Part shown: piece after piece, positions 55,013 to 63,329 of the stretch
How the letters are laid out: each line of letters begins with the position of its first letter
Position numbering within the stretch: the stretch's first letter is position 1
From: Maribacter dokdonensis DSW-8
GTDB taxonomy: Bacteria > Bacteroidota > Bacteroidia > Flavobacteriales > Flavobacteriaceae
NCBI RefSeq assembly: GCF_001447995.1
Contig: NZ_LDPE01000002.1
Location: 372,001-436,000, forward strand
DNA length: 64,000 nucleotides
Direction: 5' to 3'
The notes under the pieces: generated by a model
The model's database searches: none
What the model was told of the DNA's origin: nothing
Seen by the model: the letters and a program-made list of their open reading frames with translations, nothing else
Program-made: the position numbers and the translations under genes

Positions 55013-55462
55013 ATGAGTACATATACAGAAGAAGTTGGAAATAAATTAAATGAGTTGTTGGAGAAAACCTATGATGCCGAGAAAGGCTTTAAAAAAGCGG
55101 CCGAAAACATTGATAACCCTCAATTAAAGGCGTTTTTTGAATCAAAGGCAAAACAACGTTATGATTTTGGTCATGAGTTAAAAACAGAAATTATGTCATT
55201 TGGTCAGAAAATTGATAAGGGTGATAGTATTACCGGTAAAGCACACAGAGCTTGGATGGACGTTAAAGCCTTATTTTCACTTGATAATGCAGAATCCATG
55301 TTAGAAGAAGCTATTAGAGGTGAAAAAGCAGCTATTGAAGAGTATGAAGATGTATTGGAAGATACCTCCTTACCGTCTACCACGGCTACAATTTTAAGAA
55401 GTCAAAAAGAGGCGATCAAAAATGGTTTGTCCAATATTAAAATTTTAGAAGACGCACGATAA
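55013..55462 (+). CDS. PA2169-type four-helix-bundle protein (DUF2383)
   Basis: 149 residues. LNELLEKTYDAEKGFKKAAEN, FFESKAKQRYDFGHEL and EAIRGEKAAIEEYEDVL form the ferritin-like bundle with paired Glu residues. Family members may bind metal and are stress-induced in other bacteria. Followed by a terminator at 55486. Confidence 0.88.
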   Translation: MSTYTEEVGNKLNELLEKTYDAEKGFKKAAENIDNPQLKAFFESKAKQRYDFGHELKTEIMSFGQKIDKGDSITGKAHRAWMDVKALFSLDNAESMLEEAIRGEKAAIEEYEDVLEDTSLPSTTATILRSQKEAIKNGLSNIKILEDAR

Positions 55463-55485
55463 ACAATAGTGTTTAAACTAATGAA

Positions 55486-55516
55486 AGAGGCTTATTTAAG
55501 CCTCTTTTTTTTGGAT
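55486..55516 (+). terminator. terminator after the four-helix-bundle gene
   Basis: AAAGAGGCTT / AAGCCTCTTT hairpin followed by T-run. Confidence 0.85.
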
Positions 55517-55634
55517 TGTATGCAAGAATTTAAGTAGTACATAAACTTATTTTTAATGCGTCATCATTTTTAGTTTCTGCAATAAGAGATCCTTGCTAAA
55601 TAACTGAACTTTATGTCTAAAGCAAAAGATTGAT

Positions 55635-56327
55635 ATGTATTTTAAAATTTCGAATACAGCAAAGATGAAGGAGATAGAGCGAGACGTAAATGCTTTGTTC
55701 AAATATCCCAATTTATATACCCCCCAAGTTGTTATCAGCGGTCTAACGGAAGTGTCTATACCCATAGTAACTATGGATGAGCCAAACACCATATCTTTAG
55801 CTATCTGGGGTCTATTGCCCAGTAGTTTTAATGAGGATTGGGAGCTTTTTCAAAAACTGAACAATACACTCAATATACCCACCCATAAGATGGATACTGA
55901 AATCTGGTATCATGATTCTTTTTTAAACAGAAGGTGTATAATACCCGTTACAGGTTTCTTTACATCAGTACTAAGAAATGGAGAAATTTATCCGTACCAC
56001 GTTAGTAGAACAAACGGTGAAATATTATACCTGGCAGGTATTTATACCATCTTGGACGATGGGTTTTTAACATGTTCGTTACTTACAGGACCACTGGAAG
56101 AAGTGGTTATAGACTATCAGAATTTAGTGGATTACATGCCTAGCATTATAGACCATGAAGATAAACAAGAATGGCTATCTGGTGATATTTCAGTAGAACA
56201 AGCTAAAGCACTATTAAGACCACCGCATAGAACAGATCTTGCGGTAAGACCGATTGCTAAAAGTCTTTTTAATCAAGACATATCATACGATAGCATGCTC
56301 AACTCTTGCGAGTATCCTGAAAATTAA
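55635..56327 (+). CDS. SRAP (YedK/HMCES)-family protein lacking the catalytic cysteine
   Basis: 230 residues with the SRAP fold: SLAIWGLLPSSF (usual WGL.P), RRCIIPVTGFF (usual RCL.PADGFYEW), YLAGIY, SLLTGPLEEVV and DYMPSII. The mature N-terminal Cys2 that crosslinks abasic DNA is Tyr here (MYFKIS). The Glu after GFY is Thr/Ser, and the His before D-R-M-P is missing. The reading frame is intact. It is probably a DNA-binding pseudoenzyme rather than a working abasic-site shield. Confidence 0.85.
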   Translation: MYFKISNTAKMKEIERDVNALFKYPNLYTPQVVISGLTEVSIPIVTMDEPNTISLAIWGLLPSSFNEDWELFQKLNNTLNIPTHKMDTEIWYHDSFLNRRCIIPVTGFFTSVLRNGEIYPYHVSRTNGEILYLAGIYTILDDGFLTCSLLTGPLEEVVIDYQNLVDYMPSIIDHEDKQEWLSGDISVEQAKALLRPPHRTDLAVRPIAKSLFNQDISYDSMLNSCEYPEN

Positions 56328-57361
56328 CGTATAGATGAGTTTTTGTTCTTTATATGCTTTCTATACTCGGTTGGTAGTATATCATATGCTTCAAAGAAAA
56401 TTTTAGAGAAATAACTTCTACTTTTAATACCTATGGCATAGACTATTTCTGAAACGGAGAGATCGGAATTTTTTAGGTAATTCTTGGAAATTTCAAGCTT
56501 TAAAGATCGTACATACTCATTGACTGTTTTTGAATATAAAATTTTAAAACCTAATTGTAATTTTTTAGGGCTAAGTCCAGACTCTTCACTTAAGGTGGTA
56601 ATTGATATATTCTCGGATATATTTTCAATAATATAAGTGGTCAATTTGTGAATTTTTAGAATATCCTCTTTAGAAATAGCTTCAGGTAAATTCATATTTT
56701 CTTCAAAATTTTTATGTTCTAATAATTGTAGAGATAGTATAAGATAGACCCTACCCTCTAGTGATAAGGATCTTAGCATGCCGTTGTCAATATCTATGTT
56801 GTTGAGCAATTTTATTTCTTCCGCAATTCTTAGACTATAACTACCACCGTGCTGAAAAGCGGTGTTGCATTCATTGTCATTGAAAATTGAAACCAATAAT
56901 TGATTTAATTGCGAAATGTCATTGTTCTTCTTTTGTAGATACTCTTGACGTTCTACCCGTATAAAATTGATTTTTAAATGCTCACCTTTTGGAAATAGAA
57001 ATGTTTTTTTGGCATTTCTTTTATGGGAGATAATCGTATTTTGAAACTGCTTAAGCCTATTGAAAGCATCGGTGTAGTTTTCGCTATACTCAAAATAGCC
57101 TTTTGTAATAAAAATGAATTCAATTGGAGATAGTTCATCGGTATCAAACACAATTTTTACATCTTCGTTGAGCTTAATATCACAATCAATTAGAGATAGG
57201 CCCCAATTAAAATCAATGGTTCTCAGCGTACCTTTTCCTGTGCTATTATTGAAGGTTATGATTTTTTCGCCCCAGTCACCTTTAAGTTTACCCTGCAAAC
57301 ACGTTTGTATCTGGGTAAAAATGTTTTCTGACTTAGTACTATTTATAATCAACTCCCTCAT
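56324..57361 (-). CDS. AraC-family regulator, first of a tandem pair
   Basis: Start at MRELIINSTK (57361), because it aligns with the start of the neighbouring paralogue; 57406 is an alternative. A cupin-like N-terminal sensor (about 1-220) precedes a C-terminal double HTH (about 245-340) with SGLSPKKLQLGFKILY and IGIKSRSYFSKIFFEAY. It overlaps the SRAP gene's 3' end by 4 bp. The effector is unknown. Confidence 0.9.
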   Translation of the reverse strand: MRELIINSTKSENIFTQIQTCLQGKLKGDWGEKIITFNNSTGKGTLRTIDFNWGLSLIDCDIKLNEDVKIVFDTDELSPIEFIFITKGYFEYSENYTDAFNRLKQFQNTIISHKRNAKKTFLFPKGEHLKINFIRVERQEYLQKKNNDISQLNQLLVSIFNDNECNTAFQHGGSYSLRIAEEIKLLNNIDIDNGMLRSLSLEGRVYLILSLQLLEHKNFEENMNLPEAISKEDILKIHKLTTYIIENISENISITTLSEESGLSPKKLQLGFKILYSKTVNEYVRSLKLEISKNYLKNSDLSVSEIVYAIGIKSRSYFSKIFFEAYDILPTEYRKHIKNKNSSIR

Positions 57362-57530
57362 TGTTTTATCATTGGTATACACTGGTAATTGTATACTACA
57401 AAACAACTGTAAAAAGCAGAATTAGGTTAACACTTTTGAAATGTTAATTGACACAAATGGGTACTTTTAATTTTGTATGAAATGTTAAAAAATGAATGAA
57501 AGCAACTTTGATTAATTTTAAAAAGCATAT

Positions 57531-58580
57531 CTAAATAGCAGTGGTATCATCTTTTTCCTTGGTAGCTTCTAATTTTTGCATATACTGTTTTGGCGACATT
57601 GAATATCGTTCTTTGAACAATTTAGAGAAGTAACTTCTAGAGGTAATACCAATTCTATAAGTAATTTCAGTGATGTTCAAATGAGTACTTTCCATTAAAT
57701 GTCTGGCTTTTTCCATGCGTTTGTTTTGCAAATATTCTTTGACCGAAAGTCCAAATAAGCTTTGAAAACCGTTTTGTAGTGTATTTTGATTTAAGCCTAC
57801 TTTTTTTGAAAGTGTTAAAACATCTGGTGCCTGGTCTAAACTCTCATCTATAATATTTGCGGCGTGTTCTATTTTAACAACGGTAGACTGTCTAAGAATT
57901 GTTCTTTTTTCGCTTGGGGAGGCATCATCTACATATTGCCTTAGATGGTGTGCCAGTATTTCATAGCATTTGCCTTCAATAAATACACTTTTTGTAAAAC
58001 CTTGATCTTCCGTTTGGTTGATTTCCTCAATACATTTTGCAATATCAAGGCTATAATGAGCTTTGTGAAAAAAAAGGTTAATACCGTTAACATCTCTAAA
58101 CAGACCCTCTAGGTCTTCGTTCATTTCCGGTAAAAAAGACTCAATTTTTTCTTCGAACAATTTTCTGTTGATCTCTAAGCTAAAGAAGCAAACAGGTTCT
58201 TCGGCTTTAAGTGTAAGTACATTTCCGTATTTACTGTTACAAGAAAAAATGGCACTTTCTAAATGCTTTATTTCTGTTAGTTTTTCTTGGCCTTCAAACT
58301 CATGCCAAATACTCTTTTCCCTATTAAATACAATTTCCAATGGCTGCACTAAAGATTGATTAAGCACAAACCGGGTGTCTTTCTTAAGGGTAATATCAAC
58401 ATCTAAAATGCCCACACCATGAGAAAAACTAATTGCTTTTATATGACCGGTACCAGCCTCTTTAGGGATATCCATACAAATTTCATTGTTCTCTTCCCTA
58501 TAATCAACATCTAATCTGTGGGCAATATCCTTTACGATATCAACCACGTTCAACTCCTTAAACTCTTTTTTTGTACCCAT
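57531..58580 (-). CDS. AraC-family regulator, second of a tandem pair
   Basis: 349 residues, same plan as the downstream paralogue: sensor domain about 1-225, then HTH_18 with VGLNQNTLQNGFQSLF and ITYRIGITSRSYFSKLFKERYSMSP. Identity with the neighbour is clear across both domains. It is separated by 169 bp, so each may have its own promoter. Confidence 0.9.
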   Translation of the reverse strand: MGTKKEFKELNVVDIVKDIAHRLDVDYREENNEICMDIPKEAGTGHIKAISFSHGVGILDVDITLKKDTRFVLNQSLVQPLEIVFNREKSIWHEFEGQEKLTEIKHLESAIFSCNSKYGNVLTLKAEEPVCFFSLEINRKLFEEKIESFLPEMNEDLEGLFRDVNGINLFFHKAHYSLDIAKCIEEINQTEDQGFTKSVFIEGKCYEILAHHLRQYVDDASPSEKRTILRQSTVVKIEHAANIIDESLDQAPDVLTLSKKVGLNQNTLQNGFQSLFGLSVKEYLQNKRMEKARHLMESTHLNITEITYRIGITSRSYFSKLFKERYSMSPKQYMQKLEATKEKDDTTAI

Positions 58581-58843
58581 ACTAATTGGATTATGTGTAC
58601 AAGATAAGTCAATTTACGAAAGGATATTTGGCTTAATAAGGTTTTAGATTAACACAAAAATGTAGGTAATGAATTATATGTTAGTCAATTAGCCATATTG
58701 TTTGGATGAGTTAAGATTTAATTTTTTACAACCAAGCAAAACAGGGTATTAGTGTCATTTTTGTACCAACAATAATGAGATACTGTTTAGAGCATTTCAT
58801 TATGAACAATCAAAATATTAACCTAATTATTAAAATCTATATT

Positions 58844-59026
58844 ATGAGAAAGTCACTATTAATGTTCTTATTTGCTATTATGACTGTTGGCGTTGCAATC
58901 AGTTGTAGAGAAGAAAAATCAGCAGGAGAAAAAATGGAAGAAGGTATTGAAGATGTTGGTGATGGTATTGAAGACGGTGCAGAAGAAGTTGAAGATGCGG
59001 TAGAAGATGCTACTGACGACAACTAG
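58844..59026 (+). CDS. small acidic lipoprotein
   Basis: Start at MRKSLLMFLF (60 residues); a longer frame from 58775 adds no signal. Lipobox VAISC (C21), then an almost purely acidic repeat (EEGIEDVGDGIEDGAEEVED). Function unknown; the repeated acidic motif could bind cations or basic partners. The spacer 58581-58843 shows no other gene. Confidence 0.7.
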   Translation: MRKSLLMFLFAIMTVGVAISCREEKSAGEKMEEGIEDVGDGIEDGAEEVEDAVEDATDDN

Positions 59027-59049
59027 TATAAAAATTGCTATGAAATTTA

Positions 59050-59080
59050 AAGCCAGATAGATTTTCTATCTGGCTTTTTT
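59050..59080. terminator. terminator between the acidic lipoprotein and the AsmA-like gene
   Basis: AAGCCAGATAGA / TCTATCTGGCTT stem with T-run; can serve both convergent genes. Confidence 0.85.
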
Positions 59081-59096
59081 ATGTTTGACCTTTAGA

Positions 59097-60653
59097 CTAT
59101 TCTTTTTTGCCATTGCTGGTAAGTACATCTACTAGGCCATCTTGTAGGTTTATCCACAAATAATTGAAAAACGATTTATGTTGTGTGCGTTCAACGGAAA
59201 TTGTACCATACCTAAAACCGTTTTCATCTGCTTTTGAGCCATCGTTAACAAATAAATTACCAATAAAGGAAAGCACTTTTTTTACACCGTTCCTTTCTTT
59301 GTTCAACAATTGAAATTTAAAATCTTCATATCGCATTTTGATGTCTCCGCTAGAGGTGTATTTATCACCCGATATGGTAAAATAGAGTTGTTCAATGGTT
59401 CCGGTAGTTTGAGTTCTTAAGTTAGGCACAAGAAAATCGTTTAGCTTTTCAGTATAAAAATTTGAAAGCTTGCCAGATATTAAAAAAGAATTATGTGGGT
59501 CGTTCACATTGAACTTCCAATCTAAGTGCAGTGCACCGGCATCCATTAAATTCGCGTTGAGTTTTATGCTTACTGTATCGTTAACTGTTGTCAAATTGGA
59601 TAGATTATTAATATCTGCATTTAAATTAGTAAATCGTAAAGCACCCGCTTTTACATTATTAGGTGCATCTTCTCTATAAACAATTGTTCCTTGCTTAATT
59701 AAAATGGTATCTATTGCGATCATAAAGGGTAATTTTCTTAATAGTGTACCGTAAAGTGGCTTTGTACTTAAATCTTCCAATGGAGACTTATCCCTATAAA
59801 TTTCTAAGTTGGGCTCTATGAATTTTACTTCTTTGAAATTAATTTGAAGTGAATCTTTGTTGGCCACATAATTGTGATCGTTGATAGAAATAGCCGGAAT
59901 TGTTAAGCTTACATGATCTCTCTCATAGGTAATTTGCTTACTGAGTTCTGCTTTAGAATACTTGGTTAAAAGAGAAATATCAGTCATGTCTATAGAAGAA
60001 TTGTTCATCACTAAAGAGGCCATTTGCAGATTTTCGTATTCCCCAAGGGGAGCTTTAAATTGCGCTATTTCTATTTGATAATTAGAAAATGTAAACGGAA
60101 CATATTTGGTAATTGTCTCGGGGTCGGTAGCTACATCTTTTAAATGAAGACCTAAAGATGCTACTGAAATGAGTTCAATTTCTTCATTGGCGTCCCAAAT
60201 TTCCACAACACCAGATTCGAACTTTAATTCTTCAACAAAAATTTCTTTCAGGAGATTAATGGGATTGCTTTTGTTGGCAACTACGTTGTTAGGGTCTTTT
60301 GGGCAAGTTTTAAAATGAAGATGAGGTGTTGACAGTGTCAAGGTTTTTATATGAACAGACTTTTGAAAAAGTATTTTCCAGTAACTAAATCCTTCAATGG
60401 AAAGCTCGTTGGCATTTACTCTTATTTCGCACGAAGAGGTTTGCTTGCCTAAACTGACTACGGCAACGTCGGTAAAAGCAATGTTGCCCTCTAATAGGTT
60501 TATTGCAAGTTCATCATATGAAAAATTAATGTGATCGGGTACTTTTCGCTCTAAAAAACTGATGATTTCATGCTTCATTTTCCATTCGGCAAGCATATAA
60601 CTACCTATGGAGAAAATGAGAATAACAACTAGCCACTTTAAAATCTTTGACAT
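59097..60653 (-). CDS. AsmA/DUF748-like membrane-anchored protein
   Basis: Start at MSKILKWLVV (60653, 518 residues); a longer frame adds 12 residues. One N-terminal TM (4-22), then a long beta-rich repetitive region (LNANLMDAGALHLDWKFNVNDP, SISDLK-like repeats) as in AsmA and TamB-type bridge proteins, ending with a short tail. Such proteins span the envelope and may conduct lipids. The C-terminal AsmA signature is weaker, so DUF748 is the better label. Confidence 0.72.
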   Translation of the reverse strand: MSKILKWLVVILIFSIGSYMLAEWKMKHEIISFLERKVPDHINFSYDELAINLLEGNIAFTDVAVVSLGKQTSSCEIRVNANELSIEGFSYWKILFQKSVHIKTLTLSTPHLHFKTCPKDPNNVVANKSNPINLLKEIFVEELKFESGVVEIWDANEEIELISVASLGLHLKDVATDPETITKYVPFTFSNYQIEIAQFKAPLGEYENLQMASLVMNNSSIDMTDISLLTKYSKAELSKQITYERDHVSLTIPAISINDHNYVANKDSLQINFKEVKFIEPNLEIYRDKSPLEDLSTKPLYGTLLRKLPFMIAIDTILIKQGTIVYREDAPNNVKAGALRFTNLNADINNLSNLTTVNDTVSIKLNANLMDAGALHLDWKFNVNDPHNSFLISGKLSNFYTEKLNDFLVPNLRTQTTGTIEQLYFTISGDKYTSSGDIKMRYEDFKFQLLNKERNGVKKVLSFIGNLFVNDGSKADENGFRYGTISVERTQHKSFFNYLWINLQDGLVDVLTSNGKKE

Positions 60654-60733
60654 AAGGTAAAAGTTAGAGCGTAACAAAAGGTAAAGCACCTATTTGTTGA
60701 GAAGTAGATTCTAAAATGGGATTTAGGACCTTG

Positions 60734-61129
60734 CTACTTATAAGGCTTTTCTATACCCGCGCTGTCAGGGTCCATATATTGTTTAAAATCCGATGCGCTG
60801 GTAAGTTCTATGAAATCTTTTCCTTTAATGACAATGGCATTTTTTAAAAGACTAGGTTTTTTATCTAAAATTTTCAACCAACCATCATCATCTAAATTAA
60901 CGGTTTTATCGCCATACTCATCCTTAAAATCCGGGTGGTCGGTATTTATCAATTCAGAGATGGTCTTGCCTAGGCCATCTGCCAGCTCTGCCCATTGGGT
61001 GCCGGTGACATTTGTCTTAGAGATATCTATTGTTAAATGTTCTTTACCAGAAGATTCCACGTAAGCGTTCAATTGCTTACCAATTGAATTTTCTGAACTG
61101 TAATAAAGGGTTATCTGTTTTTTATCCAT
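60734..61129 (-). CDS. ArsC/Spx-like thioredoxin-fold protein without cysteine
   Basis: Start at MDKKQITLYY (131 residues); GGGAG lies 9 bp before it as a ribosome site. The ArsC-like fold is visible (TLYYSSENSIGKQLNAYV, then KPSLLKNAIVIKGKDFIEL in place of the ArsC C-terminal strand). There is no Cys in the protein, so arsenate reduction by the family mechanism is impossible. It may be a regulator or a structural relative. Confidence 0.75.
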   Translation of the reverse strand: MDKKQITLYYSSENSIGKQLNAYVESSGKEHLTIDISKTNVTGTQWAELADGLGKTISELINTDHPDFKDEYGDKTVNLDDDGWLKILDKKPSLLKNAIVIKGKDFIELTSASDFKQYMDPDSAGIEKPYK

Positions 61130-61274
61130 AGCAATTACTCCCATCACTTTTTTTTAAAAGTACTCACAACCACAACGAGTAATTAACTCGTTTAAAACTA
61201 AAAATATCTTGAAAGGTTAATTAGGGGGTACGCCGCGCGATTTTATAGTATATTGTTGATAAACAATTTATAAG

Positions 61275-62702
61275 GTGGTGAATACTTTTTTTTGGGTTGC
61301 ATATATAGCGGTAACGGTGTGGAGTATCGTCAATATTATTTTCAATGGATCAAGGGCAACTAAGATGATTAGTTGGTCTTTGTCTGTTATAATATTTCCT
61401 TTTTTGGGTCCGCTGTTATACTATTTGTTCGGTATTAACAGAAGAAAGTTCAAGCTGTTTAAATTAAAACAAACAGAGAAAAGACGATTATATTCTGAAA
61501 CCTATAAAGAGTTGGAGGGCGGCGAACAAAGCGTTCATGATTTTGATGACTACAAGAGAGATAAATTAGCATCACTAATAAGAAAGAACAGTTATTTTGC
61601 CCCTTATGAAGGTAATGAGGTAACCTTGCTCAATAGTGGAGAAGAAGCCTTTGGAGCCATATTCAAAGCCATTAAAGGGGCTAAGAAATTCATACACATC
61701 CAATACTATATTTTAGAAGATGGAATGTTGTTAGACAAGTTTTATGAACTGTTCAAAGAGAAGGTAAAAGAAGGTGTAGAAATTAGAATGTTGTATGATT
61801 CTTTTGGTAGTAATTCAATGCGAGGTAAAAGAGTACAGCGATTTAAGGATATTGGGGTAAAAGCATTTTCTACGATGCCCATTCGTTTTGGAAACCTTCT
61901 GTTTACCCTTAACTATAGAAATCACAGAAAAATTGTAATCATAGACGGTAACGTTGGTTTTACCGGTGGTTTCAATGTGTCCGATAAGTATATGAAGCCA
62001 GTGTCAGAGCTGGGAATATGGCAAGATTTGCATGTACAGATCAAAGGGCCGGCAGTAAATAGCTTGCAGCGTGTTTTTGTAAAGGATTATCATTTTGCAG
62101 GTAAAGAAGAATTGTTGCTACAGGATAAATATTTTCCCAAAGTAGACTCTTCTGGCAAAACGGTTGCGCAGATTATTTCAAGCGGACCAGATTCTAGATA
62201 CCCTGCAATTATGCAGCAATATTTGGCAATGATCAATATAGCCACAAAGAGTATTTGCATTGCCAACCCTTATTTTATCCCTGGTGAGCCGGTCTTGGAA
62301 GCCATAAGAATTGCGGCATTGAGCGGAGTAAAGGTCACATTGTTGACCCCTAAGATTTCAGATTCATTGTTAGCACAATATAGTATGTTTTCAACTTTTG
62401 AAGCATTACTTGAAGTGGGCGCCAATATATATTTAAGACCAGATTTTTCTCATAGCAAGGTCATTATTATTGATGGGGAAATAGTATCCGTAGGCTCAGG
62501 TAATTTTGATTACAGAAGTTTTGAGCACAATTTTGAGACCAATGCTATTTTATACGATAAAGAAAAAGCATCGCATATAGAAAAACTGTTTACAAAACAC
62601 TGTACGGAAGAAGTCAAAGTAGATTTAGAAAAATTTAGGCAGAGGTCACCGTTCAGTAAATTTTTAGAAGGGCTTGCCAAATTCTTTAGTCCGCTTTTAT
62701 GA
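61275..62702 (+). CDS. cls: cardiolipin synthase (phospholipase D superfamily)
   Basis: 475 residues beginning GTG GTG after AAGG. Two N-terminal TM segments (about 3-20 and 33-55) with PLDc_N, then two HKD motifs: HRKIVIIDGNVGFTGG and HSKVIIIDGEIVSVGSGNFDYRS. It joins two phosphatidylglycerol molecules, or PE and PG, to form cardiolipin. The next gene overlaps it by 4 bp (ATGA). Confidence 0.93.
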   Translation: MVNTFFWVAYIAVTVWSIVNIIFNGSRATKMISWSLSVIIFPFLGPLLYYLFGINRRKFKLFKLKQTEKRRLYSETYKELEGGEQSVHDFDDYKRDKLASLIRKNSYFAPYEGNEVTLLNSGEEAFGAIFKAIKGAKKFIHIQYYILEDGMLLDKFYELFKEKVKEGVEIRMLYDSFGSNSMRGKRVQRFKDIGVKAFSTMPIRFGNLLFTLNYRNHRKIVIIDGNVGFTGGFNVSDKYMKPVSELGIWQDLHVQIKGPAVNSLQRVFVKDYHFAGKEELLLQDKYFPKVDSSGKTVAQIISSGPDSRYPAIMQQYLAMINIATKSICIANPYFIPGEPVLEAIRIAALSGVKVTLLTPKISDSLLAQYSMFSTFEALLEVGANIYLRPDFSHSKVIIIDGEIVSVGSGNFDYRSFEHNFETNAILYDKEKASHIEKLFTKHCTEEVKVDLEKFRQRSPFSKFLEGLAKFFSPLL

Positions 62703-63328
62703 TTACATCAGCATCCATCAATAAATTAAACTATTTAATCTTATTTATATTCAGTTTCCCTATGGTTGCATCTGCACAACATATAATTCCAGAAGTAATA
62801 ACCCAAGAAGCAAAAATTGCGCTTTCCCATTATCCGGAACTTACAGATGTTGCTATTGAATTTAAGTTCAAGAAGAACATTAAAAAGTCTACCATGCAGG
62901 CACAACCTTCTTTTTGGAGTGTTTTTAAATCAAAGAAAAACAGGTCATATAAAATATTGATAAGCGAAAGAATAAAAATTGCCGATTCTGTGTACTATAC
63001 CAAAGACATTCCGTCAGAAATTATGATCGGATGGTTGGGTCATGAACTTGGGCATGTGATGGATTATCAACAGCGGAGTGGTTTGAATTTAATTGCATTT
63101 GGGTTTAAATATATAACCTCTAAAAATTATATACGTGAAGCAGAACGCCGTGCAGATTCTTATGCGGTAAACCACGGTATGGAAACCTATATACTAGCTA
63201 CAAAAGAGTTCATTTTAAAGAAAGCTGGCTTAACCCAAAAATATGTGGATAGAATTAAGAATTTCTATCTATCCCCAGAAGAAATAATGGTATTGGTAGA
63301 AGAGAGAGACGCCGCACTTAACGAGTAG
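62699..63328 (+). CDS. secreted zincin-type metalloprotease-like protein
   Basis: 209 residues with a signal peptide to ASAQ (27). Zinc motif HELGH (H115, E116, H119) is followed by a third ligand region EAERRADSYAVNHG. It is translationally coupled to cardiolipin synthase (4-bp overlap). Periplasmic location is expected. The substrate is unknown. Confidence 0.85.
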   Translation: MITSASINKLNYLILFIFSFPMVASAQHIIPEVITQEAKIALSHYPELTDVAIEFKFKKNIKKSTMQAQPSFWSVFKSKKNRSYKILISERIKIADSVYYTKDIPSEIMIGWLGHELGHVMDYQQRSGLNLIAFGFKYITSKNYIREAERRADSYAVNHGMETYILATKEFILKKAGLTQKYVDRIKNFYLSPEEIMVLVEERDAALNE

Positions 63329-63329
63329 C

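Noticed and set aside
60734..61129. Arsenate reductase.
   Set aside because: The protein contains no cysteine, so the ArsC chemistry cannot occur, and there is no ars operon.
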